Assembly (NCBI RefSeq): GCF_014637795.1
Contig: NZ_BMFD01000006.1
Location: 62,001-126,000 of the forward strand
Length of the DNA stretch: 64,000 bases
Source of the DNA: Belliella aquatica
Lineage (GTDB): Bacteria; Bacteroidota; Bacteroidia; Cytophagales; Cyclobacteriaceae
Direction of reading: 5' to 3'
Positions 9,480 through 19,476 of this stretch are shown here, piece after piece. The stretch's first letter is position 1; each line of letters opens with the position of its first letter. Below the pieces are notes generated by a model. The model made no database searches. It had not been told where the DNA came from and saw only the letters and a list, made by a program, of their open reading frames with translations. Both the position numbers and the translations under genes were made by a program.

Positions 9480-10169
9480 TTAAGAGATTAACTGTCTGAG
9501 CACTTTGACAGACTTCCATGGATTGTTGTCCTCTAAGTGTTGGGAATAAAAAACCAAAAAGTGATCTAAAAGCCCCTTTCGGACACTTGAGGGAATTGTT
9601 TGATTGCAAGAAAAGGATTCTGCAATGATGATATCAAGCGCGTCACGCTCCGAAATTAATTGGGCAGGGGATTTGATTTCTTGGATGATTTCATCAAAGA
9701 ATGAAGCTGCATCACTAGGAGCAAAGCCGAGATAATTTGACATTTCAAAGAGAAATACAAGGGGATAGATAGCCAATTTAGCATCAACATGATCTAAATG
9801 GGCCAAAGCAGATTCCAGAAAATCATATAATTGTTCGTTTTGATAATTCTCAAAGATTGATTTTGCCAAGACTTCTGCTACAAACATGGCTATACCAGAA
9901 CGAATAAAATCAAAAGGAATAAGTTGATAGGGGAGGTGCAATTTAGCTTCTGAGACTCGATTCAAACCTGCTCCTTCTTTATCATACACAACCAAGTCTA
10001 ATTGGGTTAGCGGTTGATAAAGTGCCATTTTAGATTTGCCAGTGCTGCTTCTCACACCGTTGATGATATAGGATTTCAAACCCAATTCGCGCGTAAATAC
10101 CTTGACGATAATCGAGGTTTCTTTGTATCGGATATAGGAAATGACAATTCCTTTGGTCTTCTTTTGCAT
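9480..10169 (-). CDS. recO: DNA repair protein RecO
   Basis: 229 residues, the normal size. The N-terminal OB fold begins KTKGIVISYIRYKETSIIVKVF; the helical C-terminal part (VFLFEMSNYLGFAP) is that of RecO. RecO helps load RecA onto SSB-coated single-stranded DNA in the RecFOR pathway. The four zinc cysteines of some RecO proteins are absent. The start codon overlaps the porZ stop by one base (TGATG), so translation is probably coupled; porZ-recO adjacency is common in Bacteroidota. Confidence 0.95.
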   Translation of the reverse strand: MQKKTKGIVISYIRYKETSIIVKVFTRELGLKSYIINGVRSSTGKSKMALYQPLTQLDLVVYDKEGAGLNRVSEAKLHLPYQLIPFDFIRSGIAMFVAEVLAKSIFENYQNEQLYDFLESALAHLDHVDAKLAIYPLVFLFEMSNYLGFAPSDAASFFDEIIQEIKSPAQLISERDALDIIIAESFSCNQTIPSSVRKGLLDHFLVFYSQHLEDNNPWKSVKVLRQLIS

Positions 10170-12421
10170 CAGATGATCACAAATTTTCCTGCTATGCGCT
10201 CTCTCCCAAATTCATCCAACACATATACCAAATATACCCCTGATACTGGTCTATTGCCAGAATTGTCCCTAAGATTCCATGCAAGCTTTCCTCCTCTAAC
10301 TTGAATGGAATAAATCACTCTTCCTGCCGAATTTGTGATTTTCACTTCTGCAAAATCTGATAAGCCTTCAATGCTTAAAAAGCCATTGAAATCCGGTCGA
10401 ACTGGATTTGGATAAATTTTGAGTGTTTCTAAGGTTTCAAATGGAGCTATGGAACCTGTTCTGTAAGATATCCCACCCTCAGGCAAAACGACAAACAACT
10501 CTCCCGAACGGTCATTAAAATTTAGATTCACAATTTCATTGGAATACATTGGGCTATTTTCTCTGGTGAAATGATGTAGAAGTGTGGTTCCTTGATTTGT
10601 AAAATTCCAAAGGCCATTTTTTTCCGTCCCTAACCACACACTCAAATCAGGTGCGGTGGCGATGGCTGTTATTGATTCCCCATTCAACAAGGGTGCGTTT
10701 TCGAATAAAGGCTGAATCGCATTGATAGACGAGCTGTTGTTCGCAGAAGAAGCATTCGGGATAAAAGCAATTCCTGAACTCAGTGCAACCCAAAGCCTAT
10801 TCTCTCGATCTAAACTAATATCTTGAACGATACCGTTTGGCAATCCACCTTGGTTATTTGCCGTAGATATAAGTCTATTCAAACCTGAATCAGCTTTGAA
10901 AACCCGCAGTTGCGTGAATCCGGTATTGTTGGATTGTAGAATCCAAAGGTTGCCAGCTTGATCAAGCTCGATTTTTTGCGGAAAACTCATTCCTTGGATA
11001 GAGACCATTTCAATCGAACCATCGGACAGAATCTTAAACAATCTCCCTTGGTTATCTTCTATTCCTACCCAAATTTGTCCGCTATAATCCTTTTGGAGCA
11101 AACGAATGGAAGTGTTTTCTTGAAGTCCTTGAAGTGGGATTCTATTCAATTCTCCATTTTCCTTTAGCCAAAGTCCAGCAGCTCTTGTTGCAATATATTG
11201 CCTATTTCCTACCGAAACGGAGGCAACTGCATTATTAGGAAAATCAAGTTCCTCCCACATTCCATCCAGAATCTGAGAACTTGAGGAACCTGAAGATTGG
11301 CGAACAGCAGCAGAAGCTCTTCTAAAAGTCGGGAAGGCAAAAATAGAATTTTCATCCTTGCCAAAGTTTTGAATTTTTGTACTTGGCCCTATTGTTGAAA
11401 AGGCAGTTCCATCAGAGGATTTTACAATTCCTCGACCTTGAACACTTAAGTAGACTTCATTTTCCGCTAAATGAAAATCCGAAAAACTAAAGGAGGAAGA
11501 GTAAATTTCTTGAAATGAACCGTTGGATTCCATTTTAAAAAACCCATTATCTTTTTTGAAATAGACGCCTGAAGAAAAGGATTTTAAAGATTGGCTATTT
11601 CCTGTGCCGAAAATCAACTCTGAACCACTTTCTTCTATTAAATAGATATTCTTATCATTGCCTAAGCCGACTCTTGAGTTATCTATGCTTTCAATTTCTT
11701 GAAATCCACCTGAAACGTTAGCATTGGTCAATGTCCAGTTTCTGAAATCCTTCAGATTGGTATTTTTATTTCCAACCAAAATCCCTAAATCAGTCGCCAA
11801 AAAGAAGCTGTTTTCATCTGCTGCTATATCATTGACGCGAAGCGGGCTGCCATTTGCTCCAATATTGAGGTACGAATCCACAAATCTTCCCGATTGCCCA
11901 TCGATGATACTCACACCAAAATCACCAACCAAATAGGCACGCTGATCAATGATTTTGATGGAATTGATTTGCTTGCTTTCCAGCTGCACATTGTCGCGCA
12001 AGGTACGGATGCTGATGATGTCGCTTTCTCCAACCAAATCTATGGTTCCATCGGTGTATGCAAGGATGAGTTTTTTGTTTTGTGAATCAAAAGCTGCTGT
12101 AGTGAAATCATGTCCATAAAGTCCATCGATTTTGGTGATGGAATTTACATCTCTTGAATCGATGGAAAAATAAAATAAGCTTTCTTGTCCAACATGGAAT
12201 ATCGTCTGATTAGATCCAGTTAGGCTTGCTGGATCTAAGTATGAATGGTGGGTTTTCCATATGCCAACTGGGATGTTGGATTGTGAAAAAGATATCAAAG
12301 GGAGCAAAGTAAAAATCAAAGCGATACCTCCAATTACCCATTGAGAGAATAAATTTCCAACAAGATCCTTTTTGATGTGGGATATTTTTTTGAAGAGATG
12401 TGATTTGATTTTTTGCTTCAT
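10169..12421 (-). CDS. porZ: Type IX secretion system protein PorZ
   Basis: 750 residues. A hydrophobic N-terminal segment (about 28-47, ending SFSQS) is the signal peptide. The mature part starts with the PorZ-typical NIPVGIWKTHHSYLDPASLT, followed by propeller blades with two-component-regulator-like repeats (NLWILQSNN, RLWVALSSGIAFI, SVWLGTEKNGLWNF). The end is a type A sorting domain (LKIYPNPVRP ... VSGVYLVYVLDEFG). PorZ is a surface member of the T9SS attachment complex, which delivers anionic LPS to cargo in Porphyromonas gingivalis. Here it would serve secreted proteins such as those encoded at 0-7 kb. It sits in the operon tdk-porZ-recO: 12 nt after tdk and overlapping recO by one base. 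Confidence 0.93.
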   Translation of the reverse strand: MKQKIKSHLFKKISHIKKDLVGNLFSQWVIGGIALIFTLLPLISFSQSNIPVGIWKTHHSYLDPASLTGSNQTIFHVGQESLFYFSIDSRDVNSITKIDGLYGHDFTTAAFDSQNKKLILAYTDGTIDLVGESDIISIRTLRDNVQLESKQINSIKIIDQRAYLVGDFGVSIIDGQSGRFVDSYLNIGANGSPLRVNDIAADENSFFLATDLGILVGNKNTNLKDFRNWTLTNANVSGGFQEIESIDNSRVGLGNDKNIYLIEESGSELIFGTGNSQSLKSFSSGVYFKKDNGFFKMESNGSFQEIYSSSFSFSDFHLAENEVYLSVQGRGIVKSSDGTAFSTIGPSTKIQNFGKDENSIFAFPTFRRASAAVRQSSGSSSSQILDGMWEELDFPNNAVASVSVGNRQYIATRAAGLWLKENGELNRIPLQGLQENTSIRLLQKDYSGQIWVGIEDNQGRLFKILSDGSIEMVSIQGMSFPQKIELDQAGNLWILQSNNTGFTQLRVFKADSGLNRLISTANNQGGLPNGIVQDISLDRENRLWVALSSGIAFIPNASSANNSSSINAIQPLFENAPLLNGESITAIATAPDLSVWLGTEKNGLWNFTNQGTTLLHHFTRENSPMYSNEIVNLNFNDRSGELFVVLPEGGISYRTGSIAPFETLETLKIYPNPVRPDFNGFLSIEGLSDFAEVKITNSAGRVIYSIQVRGGKLAWNLRDNSGNRPVSGVYLVYVLDEFGRERIAGKFVII

Positions 12422-12433
12422 TTGGAAGTGTGG

Positions 12434-13018
12434 TTAACTTTTTCCTTCATAAAAGCATTTCCTACATCTCGCCTCGTAACTGTCTTTTTCTCCTAGAAGA
12501 ACTTTGTCTTTGGTGTCTGTGAGTCTGTAGGAGTAGGATGCCAAATCCCCACAGTTCATACAGATTGCATGAACTTTTGTGACATATTCTGCTATGGCTA
12601 GGAGTTGCGGCATGGGCTCGAATGCCTTTCCTTCAAAATCCATATCCAAGCCTGCGAGAATCACTCTTTTTCCACCATTTGCCAAAACATTGGCGATGTG
12701 CACAATATGATTGTCAAAAAACTGCACTTCATCGATTCCCACCACATCACAATCTCCTGCTAGGAGAAGGATGTCTTCGGCAAAATTAACTGGTGTTGAT
12801 CGGATGGCGTTTTCATTGTGCGAGACCACATCAAGGTCATGATATCTCTTGTCAATAGATGGCTTAAAAATCTCAACTTTTTGCTTCGCAATCAAGGCAC
12901 GATTCAATCGGCGGATTAACTCTTCGGTCTTCCCGGAAAACATCGATCCACAGATCACCTCAATGTGACCTTTTTTATCTTTTTTATTTTTTATACTTAT
13001 AAATGGCTCTATAAACAT
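12434..13018 (-). CDS. tdk: Thymidine kinase
   Basis: 194 residues. P-loop CGSMFSGKT (residues 23-31), Walker B-like VGIDEVQFF, and two zinc-binding pairs CMNC and CRKC near the C-terminus, as in type II thymidine kinases. It phosphorylates thymidine to dTMP in nucleotide salvage. First gene of tdk-porZ-recO. The pairing with a secretion gene is a conserved neighbourhood, not a known functional link. The upstream region is the 124-bp repeat array, and I see no clear promoter in it. Confidence 0.97.
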   Translation of the reverse strand: MFIEPFISIKNKKDKKGHIEVICGSMFSGKTEELIRRLNRALIAKQKVEIFKPSIDKRYHDLDVVSHNENAIRSTPVNFAEDILLLAGDCDVVGIDEVQFFDNHIVHIANVLANGGKRVILAGLDMDFEGKAFEPMPQLLAIAEYVTKVHAICMNCGDLASYSYRLTDTKDKVLLGEKDSYEARCRKCFYEGKS

Positions 13019-13537
13019 TTTTTCTTTTTAAAATAAGACTTGAGACGTGAGACACAAGAAGTAAGACATAAGACACAAGATTCAAGATTTAAGCACCTAT
13101 CTCACTACACCCCAACGTTTCACTTTTTAAACCTTCCAACTTTGCATCCGCTTAGCAAGACCAATCTTACAATTTTTTAATCTTATAATTTTACAATCCG
13201 CTCTGGCGGACAAGTTCTTCCAATCTCGCTACTCCCCAACTTTTCAACTTTAAAACCTTCCAACCTTACATCCGCATAGCAAGACCAATCTTCCAATTTT
13301 TTAATCTTATAATTTTACAATCCGCTTTATCGGAAGAGTTCTTCTAATGTCACTACTTCCTAACGTTTCAACTTTAAAACCTTCCAACCTTACATCCACT
13401 TAGCAAGACCAATCTTCCAATTTTTTAATCTTATAATTTTACAATCCGCTCTTTCAGAAAAGTTCTCCCAATCTCACTACTCCCCAACTTTTCAACTTTA
13501 AAACCTTCCAACCTTACATCCGCATAGCCATTGTCTT
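13019..13537. other. Gene-free stretch filled by repeats
   Basis: 519 bp without a gene. Positions about 13030-13095 are a purine-rich run built from variants of AAGACATAAGACACAAGA, a short degenerate repeat. From 13101 the 124-bp tandem array takes over. Confidence 0.7.
13101..13528. repeat. Tandem array with exact 124-bp period, three units plus a partial fourth
   Basis: Units begin at 13101, 13225, 13349 and 13473 (CTCACTAC or a one-base variant), so the spacing is exactly 124 bp each time. Each unit reads through CCCAAC, AACCTTCCAAC, CATCCGC, TAGCAAGACCAATCTT, CAATTTTTTAATCTTATAAT and CAATCCGCT. The fourth stops after about 56 bp. Copies differ by scattered substitutions but no indels. 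No ORF, transposase or palindromic ends are visible. CATCCGC and TAACGTTT also occur at 2354-2376 beside the other array, hinting at a dispersed family. Confidence 0.9.
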
Positions 13538-13861
13538 TCAACTATAATCCATGTGTGGAAATTTATTTGCTTCTGCGACCTTGATTTTTAGTGTGCCTGA
13601 CATCAATTCAGCTTGGCAAGTTAATCTTTCATTCAATTTTAATCTTTCTTTTTCTCTAAAAAATTCCTCTCTATCTGTAAGAGGGCTTAAGTTTTTTATT
13701 CCTTCCGTGATGATCATTTTGCAGGAGGTACATCTTCCTTTTTTACCACAAGCGTGCATCCAATCGATGAAGTTTTCGTGAATTAACTCAATAACTTTAC
13801 GCTTACTTTCTTGAGAAATAATTTCTTTGTTATTTAGATTCTCAATTATAATTTTCAGCAT
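13538..13861 (-). CDS. 2Fe-2S ferredoxin
   Basis: 107 residues, plant/adrenodoxin-type fold. Cluster cysteines are C38, C44 and C47 (CGKKGRCTSC) plus C82 (LTCQ), the C-x5-C-x2-C ... C pattern. It is a small soluble electron carrier; the partner is not evident here. It is divergent from the hypothetical gene at 13898 with only 36 bp between start codons, so regulation is probably shared. Its 3' end abuts the 124-bp array. Confidence 0.9.
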   Translation of the reverse strand: MLKIIIENLNNKEIISQESKRKVIELIHENFIDWMHACGKKGRCTSCKMIITEGIKNLSPLTDREEFFREKERLKLNERLTCQAELMSGTLKIKVAEANKFPHMDYS

Positions 13862-13897
13862 GATTTCTGCTCCACTTAATATTAAAATTACCGAATT

Positions 13898-15004
13898 ATG
13901 AGTGTCAAAATTAATAGCAAATATTTAGAAAACTATGCAATTGAGTTCTCTAAGAAAGTTTGCGATCAATACTTTTCCTCTAAAAAGTATATGACAGGTA
14001 CAGAAATTCTTGGTCTAACACCTTCCAAGCAGGTTAATTTCTTTGTGATCAAGTCTTTGTTTGAAGCTTGGCATGCTGAGTTAGAAAAACTAAAAAGTAA
14101 TCCCTATTTCGACTACAGAGATAACAACGTTCATCGAGCACTGAATGAATTCATGAACGTGCTTTCAAGATCAATCAAGATTGATAGAGAAAATTTTGAG
14201 CCTTTATTAGGTGAAGCAGTCGCATTTTCTATCCTTCTCGCTCTGGAGCCACTTTCTTTTTTCAAAAATGAGTTTGAGAAACCTGCCGCAGGAAGTGTCA
14301 ATGATTTTTTGAAAGAGAATAAAAAGTATTACAAATGGCATACAAGTTTAATTGAAAACTTGATCGATCGTGCTGGAATTAGCCAAACAAAAGATGCGTA
14401 TTTGGCTGCTTTGATTCAGAATTTCGATCAGCAAAAAGACAAATTGAAATCAGCAGAAGAATTACTTTCTGAGTTGAAAGAAACGCTTTATTTGGACTTC
14501 GATATTCTGTTTGAGGTGGTATCTGATCTTCCGAAAGTTTCCGAGCCAGAAACTGTACCTGAAGAGCAGTCGGACATTGTTGAGGAACAAGAAGTACAAA
14601 TCAAGGAAGAAGTCGCAACCAAGGAAGAAGAGATTGTGGCGGTAGAAAAAGTAGAGGTCACTTCAAAAGTCTACAAAACCGCAGATTCCTCCCAAGCAAT
14701 AGATCCTTTACAAGCATGGGCAAAATTCGAGTCAGAGCAATACAGTGTGATGAAAGGGACTATTGGTGAGCTTTCAGAAAGTATTGGTATCAATCAAAGA
14801 TTTATGTTTACCAAAGAACTCTTTGACGGAAACCCTGACCTGATGAAGCATGCCCTAAAGTCCATCGATCAATGTGATAGCTTTATGGAGGCGATTTCTT
14901 TCGTCAATGAAAGGTATGTGGCAGAATTGAATTGGGATAAAAATTCTGAACCTGTAGAGGAATTTCTTCAATTGATTTTCCGGAAATTTGATCAAAAAGG
15001 ATAG
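13898..15004 (+). CDS. Conserved Bacteroidota protein of unknown function
   Basis: 368 residues, no signal peptide or membrane segment. Two parts are joined by an acidic Glu/Val/Lys-rich linker (about 220-260). The N-terminal part is helical. The C-terminal segment (about 270-368) holds the well-formed text RFMFTKELFDGN ... ALKSIDQCDSFMEAISFVNERY ... EPVEEFLQLIFRKF, which looks strongly constrained and is familiar from Bacteroidota hypothetical proteins. It is probably cytoplasmic. No catalytic motif seen. It starts 36 bp from the divergent ferredoxin gene and ends at its own terminator. Confidence 0.85.
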   Translation: MSVKINSKYLENYAIEFSKKVCDQYFSSKKYMTGTEILGLTPSKQVNFFVIKSLFEAWHAELEKLKSNPYFDYRDNNVHRALNEFMNVLSRSIKIDRENFEPLLGEAVAFSILLALEPLSFFKNEFEKPAAGSVNDFLKENKKYYKWHTSLIENLIDRAGISQTKDAYLAALIQNFDQQKDKLKSAEELLSELKETLYLDFDILFEVVSDLPKVSEPETVPEEQSDIVEEQEVQIKEEVATKEEEIVAVEKVEVTSKVYKTADSSQAIDPLQAWAKFESEQYSVMKGTIGELSESIGINQRFMFTKELFDGNPDLMKHALKSIDQCDSFMEAISFVNERYVAELNWDKNSEPVEEFLQLIFRKFDQKG

Positions 15005-15024
15005 CACTCCTTTTATTCATTTTT

Positions 15025-15061
15025 AAATCTCCATCAAAGAACTATTTGGTGGAGATTTTTT
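15025..15061 (+). terminator. Intrinsic terminator after the hypothetical gene
   Basis: The stem AAATCTCCAtCAAA (15025-15038) pairs with TTTGgTGGAGATTT (15045-15058) and runs into a T tract, 20 bp after the stop codon. Confidence 0.85.
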
Positions 15062-15249
15062 AATTTTAGGGAGATTATTTTTTCTCAACTACTCTATTTT
15101 CTATTTATCCATATTATCTACCATTTCTAATACTCGACTTTGTTTGCTGTATTCTATTGACTACTTTTTGGTTTAAATCCTCTTGCAGCATCTAAATCTA
15201 TCGATCCTTGACGCAAAGAGATTCCTGTTTTTTACTCAAACAAATAATT

Positions 15250-17979
15250 ATGATAAAACGAACACCCACAGTAAGTCGCTTAGGACTTCTTCTACTCGGC
15301 TTTTTGATCCTATCTGTACAGGCTGTTTTTGGACAGCGAATACCAACTCCTGAAGAGCATTTTGGATTTGGGATGGGAAAAGATTACCACGTCTCCAATT
15401 ACACCCAAACAGAAGCTTACTTTAAAAAAGTAGCAGAGATTTCTGATAGAGCAAAATTAGTCTCTATTGGAAAAACAGAAGAAGGTAGAGATCAATGGAT
15501 GATGATCGTTACATCGCCAGAGAATCACAAGAATTTGGATAGATTCAAAGAGATCTCTGTGAAAATGGCTCGTGCTGAAAACATGACTGAAGCAGATGCA
15601 AGAGCTTTGGCAGATCAAGGGAAAGCAGTCGTTTGGATTGATGGCGGGTTACACTCCACTGAAACTGTAGGGACGCATCAATTGACAGAGACGATATATA
15701 ATGTACTCTCTCGAAATGATAAAGAAAATCAAAGAATACTCGAAAATGTAGTCATTCTGTTTGTTCATGCCAATCCCGATGGACACGAAAAGATCGGCAA
15801 TTGGTACATGAGAAACCCTGAGCCAGAGAAGAGAAGTCTTTCAGGGCTGCCCGTTTTATATCAAAAATATATTGGGCATGATAATAACAGAGATTTTTAT
15901 ATTCAGAATATGAAGGAATCTGTGAATATGGGGCATCAGCTTTTTGTAGAATGGATTCCTCAAGTGATGTACAATCACCACCAAAGAGGACCTGCAGGGT
16001 CTGTTTTGGCCGGACCTCCCTACAGAGATCCATTCAATTATGTATTTGACCCGATGATGGTCACAGGAATTGATGCTGTTGGAGCGGCGATGTACAATAG
16101 GCTGAATGCTGAAAGTAAGCCTGGATTTACCAGAATGAATGGTTCTTCTTTTTCTACTTGGTATAATGGAGGTTTGAGAACAACAACCCATTACCACAAT
16201 ATCATAGGAATTCTAACGGAAATCGTGGGTGGTCCAAATCCTGAATCTATTCCATTGGTTCCAGATAGATTGGTGCCAAATGCAAATACGCCATTCCCCG
16301 TTACTCCTCAAGAAACTTGGAGATACCAGCAATCCATAGACTATTCAGTATCCTTGAATTATGCGGTTTTGGATTATGCGGCTAGAAATAGCGATCATCT
16401 GTTATATAACATGTATAGCATGGCTAAAGGCTCCGTGCAACGTGGAAGTCAGGATTATTGGACGCCATTTCCGAAAAAGGTAGAGGCGATAAAAACTGCC
16501 TATGCAGAATCAAGAACCAATGGTCAAGGTGGATCACGTTGGGGAATTCCAGCTGTTTTTTATGATAGCATTTACCAAGCACCTGAAAAACGTGATCCTA
16601 GAGGATTTATCATTCCTTCAGATCAAAAGGACTTTCCAACAGCAGTTAAGTTTATCAATGCTTTGATCAAAACTGGTATCAGAATAGAGAAAGCCAATAA
16701 TCAATTCCAAGTTCAAGGAAAAACCTATCCTAAGGGCTCTTATGTAGTAAAAACAGATCAGGCATTTAGGCCACATATCATTGATATGTTTGAGCCGCAG
16801 GATTATCCTAATGACTTCCAATACCCTGGAGGACCTCCAATTCGTCCTTATGATGCGGCAGGATGGACATTGGCTTTCCAGATGGGTATTGAGTTTGACA
16901 GAATTCTTGAAGGATTCGATGGCCCTTTCGAAACATTGACTTATGGCGTTTTGGAATCTCCGATAGAAAGTACTTTGACAGAGTCAAGAAATGGATTTTT
17001 GATTAGCAGTGTTCATAATGATGCCTTTGCTATCGCAAATGAACTCTTGAAGAAAGGAGTGAAGGTTTCTCGTACAACTAAGGCTGTTGAAGGGATGCCT
17101 ACGGGATCATTTTATATTCCTGCCAATGGATATAAAGTTCTTGCTGATTATGGAAAGAGTTTTGGGGTAGAAATCAAATCTGCTAAATCTCAACCGAGTG
17201 ATTTGAAGCCAATCAAACCTTCAAGAGTAGCATTATATGACAATTATGGAGGGTCTATGCCAAGTGGTTGGGTGAGATGGATTTTAGAGCAGTATAATTT
17301 TGAATTTGAATTGATCTTTGCGAAAGAAATAGATCAAGGAAATCTAAACTCAAAATATGATGCGATTCTATTTATCAGTGGTGGAATCCCTAATGTAGGA
17401 AGCACAGGTGGTTCAAGAGGACCTAAAGAAGAAGATATCCCAGCAGAATATCATCATATGATTGGTGGGATTAGTACAGATAAATCAATCCCACAACTGA
17501 AAACTTTCATCGAAAATGGAGGAAAAGTAGTAGCTGTAGGTTCAGCATCTATTTTGGCATATCATCTTGATTTGCCTGTAAGAAATGCCTTGGTTGAAAT
17601 CCAGAGAGATGGTTCAGAAAGGTCATTGCCAGGAGAGAAATATTACGTGCCGGGCAGTGTTTTGCAAACAAAAATCAATACGCAGGCAACTCAAAATTGG
17701 GGGATGGATGAGAATTCTTTTGTCTTATTCAATAACAACCCTGTATTTAAATTTAAGCCAGAAGCCAAACTTCAAGGAATTCAAGCTTTGAGTTGGTTTG
17801 ACTCACAGACACCATTGAGAAGTGGCTGGGCTTGGGGAGAAGCTTATTTGGAAGATGGAATTACAGGTTTTGTAGCTCCGATTGGGAAAGGTGAATTGGT
17901 AGTTTACACACCAGAAATCACCTATAGAGCACAATCTCACGGAACTTTCAAGATGTTATTCAATAATCTTTATCAGTAA
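15250..17979 (+). CDS. Secreted M14-family zinc carboxypeptidase
   Basis: 909 residues from the ATG at 15250. The in-frame ATG 42 nt upstream is less likely because the signal peptide (MIKRTPTVSRLG ... SVQAVFGQ) begins at 15250. The peptidase M14 domain follows: GGLHSTETVG carries the zinc HxxE motif, and further M14 landmarks are FVHANPDGHEK and VMYNHHQRGP. The C-terminal half (about 560-905) looks like an accessory region with a glutamine-amidotransferase-like fold (VALYDNYGGSMPSGW, GKVVAVGSASI), as in the large M14 proteins of Bacteroidota. It probably trims peptides outside the inner membrane. No T9SS sorting domain is seen, so it may stay periplasmic. Monogenic, with a strong terminator. 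Confidence 0.9.
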   Translation: MIKRTPTVSRLGLLLLGFLILSVQAVFGQRIPTPEEHFGFGMGKDYHVSNYTQTEAYFKKVAEISDRAKLVSIGKTEEGRDQWMMIVTSPENHKNLDRFKEISVKMARAENMTEADARALADQGKAVVWIDGGLHSTETVGTHQLTETIYNVLSRNDKENQRILENVVILFVHANPDGHEKIGNWYMRNPEPEKRSLSGLPVLYQKYIGHDNNRDFYIQNMKESVNMGHQLFVEWIPQVMYNHHQRGPAGSVLAGPPYRDPFNYVFDPMMVTGIDAVGAAMYNRLNAESKPGFTRMNGSSFSTWYNGGLRTTTHYHNIIGILTEIVGGPNPESIPLVPDRLVPNANTPFPVTPQETWRYQQSIDYSVSLNYAVLDYAARNSDHLLYNMYSMAKGSVQRGSQDYWTPFPKKVEAIKTAYAESRTNGQGGSRWGIPAVFYDSIYQAPEKRDPRGFIIPSDQKDFPTAVKFINALIKTGIRIEKANNQFQVQGKTYPKGSYVVKTDQAFRPHIIDMFEPQDYPNDFQYPGGPPIRPYDAAGWTLAFQMGIEFDRILEGFDGPFETLTYGVLESPIESTLTESRNGFLISSVHNDAFAIANELLKKGVKVSRTTKAVEGMPTGSFYIPANGYKVLADYGKSFGVEIKSAKSQPSDLKPIKPSRVALYDNYGGSMPSGWVRWILEQYNFEFELIFAKEIDQGNLNSKYDAILFISGGIPNVGSTGGSRGPKEEDIPAEYHHMIGGISTDKSIPQLKTFIENGGKVVAVGSASILAYHLDLPVRNALVEIQRDGSERSLPGEKYYVPGSVLQTKINTQATQNWGMDENSFVLFNNNPVFKFKPEAKLQGIQALSWFDSQTPLRSGWAWGEAYLEDGITGFVAPIGKGELVVYTPEITYRAQSHGTFKMLFNNLYQ

Positions 17980-17998
17980 TCAAGTTTAGTTTTAAATC

Positions 17999-18038
17999 AA
18001 AAGCCTTCCAATCAAAATTCAGATTGGAAGGCTTTTTT
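17999..18038 (+). terminator. Intrinsic terminator of the M14 peptidase gene
   Basis: AAAGCCTTCCAATC and GATTGGAAGGCTTT form a perfect 14-bp stem with an 8-nt loop and a T tract. Confidence 0.93.
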
Positions 18039-18200
18039 ATTGTAAAAGAACTAAGGATAACATTTCTTAAATGTTACTTTTTACTCATTTTTTTAGCATC
18101 CGAAATATTCAACTTTATTTGAAGCACTGATAACTATCATCCATTACCCGCTACAATTCAAATATTTAATCAACTTTAGGGATTTCAATGGATAATTACT

Positions 18201-19475
18201 TTAATTCATTCTGCCTAGCATTTGAATTCTATGAGAGTCAAGTTTGATAAAAATGAAAAGGAGAATTGTAAAAGCCCATAGTGAGGAACCTCCATAACTA
18301 AAGAAAGGAAGTGGAATCCCAATTACTGGAAAAAGGCCAATAGTCATTGCAATATTGACCATAAAATGGAAAAATAATATAGAAATCACGCAGTATCCGT
18401 ATACTCTCGAAAACCTTGTTTTTTGTCTTTCAGCAAGAAATACGAGTCTGATGAGCAAAGTACAGAAGAGTGTAATCACAACCAAACTTCCCAACCAGCC
18501 AAATTCTTCACCAAGTGTGCAAAAGATAAAATCCGTATGTTGTTCGGGAACAAAGTCAAATTTGGTTTGTGTACCTTCCAAATAGCCTTTCCCTACAAAA
18601 CCACCAGAACCAATGGCAATTTTTGATTGTGTCACGTTCCAGCCTACTCCTAATGGATCTAAATCTGGGTTGAAAAGTACCATAATCCTATTTTGCTGGT
18701 GTTGCGGGAGTTTAGACACCGCATAATCTAAGCTATATACATAGCCGATCAATAATACACCAATAACTGCGAAGGAAATGATTCTTGATATTTTCTTCTT
18801 ACCTAAAAAAATCAAGAGTAAAACGATAGCGGAGATGCCAAAAACTAAATAAAGGTTATTTTCTATCCCCAAAGCCAAAAGAGAAATAGCGATAAAAGTT
18901 AAAGCTAGAACATAATAGCGCTGAGGCATTCCTTCCCTGTAAAGCATAATGAAAAAAGCAAAATATACCATCGCCGTACCAGTATCAGGTTGTAGCATAA
19001 TCAAGATAACAGGGATCATGATGATTGTTAGTGCCTGAAGCTGGTATTTCATTTGACTGAGGTCAAAACTAGGACGCTCCATAAACTTTGCCAATGCCAA
19101 TGCAGTCGCAAATTTGGCAAATTCAGAAGGTTGGATTCGGACAGAGCCAATACCAACTGTTAGTATCTGACCATTTACTTCCTTTCCAATAAAAGGAGTA
19201 GCTATCAATAGGATCATAAAAAAAACATATAGTATCATAGAAAGATTATCATACAAGCGATAATCTGCTACCATAATTAAAAGAATGAATATTACTCCTG
19301 CACAAATTCTTAAAAGTTGCTGGCCTGAGTTAATAGACAAATCAAAAATACTTTTGGCATTTTGTTCATCAAAAACTGCCGCATAGATATTGAACCAACC
19401 TATGATGACTAGCGCAGCATAGATTAGTATGGAAATCCAGTCAATTTTATTAATGTATAAGTCGTCTTGTCTCAA
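18201..19475 (-). CDS. rodA: Rod shape-determining peptidoglycan polymerase RodA
   Basis: 424 residues, about ten transmembrane segments, SEDS family. Landmarks are the substrate-site region IAIGSGGFVGKGYLEGTQTKFDFVPEQHTDFIF and the C-terminal IPLPFFSYGGSSLW. RodA polymerises lipid II into glycan strands with its partner PBP2. It is the last gene of mreB-mreC-mreD-mrdA-rodA, starting one base after mrdA ends. Confidence 0.97.
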   Translation of the reverse strand: MRQDDLYINKIDWISILIYAALVIIGWFNIYAAVFDEQNAKSIFDLSINSGQQLLRICAGVIFILLIMVADYRLYDNLSMILYVFFMILLIATPFIGKEVNGQILTVGIGSVRIQPSEFAKFATALALAKFMERPSFDLSQMKYQLQALTIIMIPVILIMLQPDTGTAMVYFAFFIMLYREGMPQRYYVLALTFIAISLLALGIENNLYLVFGISAIVLLLIFLGKKKISRIISFAVIGVLLIGYVYSLDYAVSKLPQHQQNRIMVLFNPDLDPLGVGWNVTQSKIAIGSGGFVGKGYLEGTQTKFDFVPEQHTDFIFCTLGEEFGWLGSLVVITLFCTLLIRLVFLAERQKTRFSRVYGYCVISILFFHFMVNIAMTIGLFPVIGIPLPFFSYGGSSLWAFTILLFIFIKLDSHRIQMLGRMN

Positions 19476-19476
19476 A

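Noticed and set aside
13101-13528. CRISPR array
   Set aside because: The whole 124-bp unit repeats; there is no alternation of short repeats and unique spacers.
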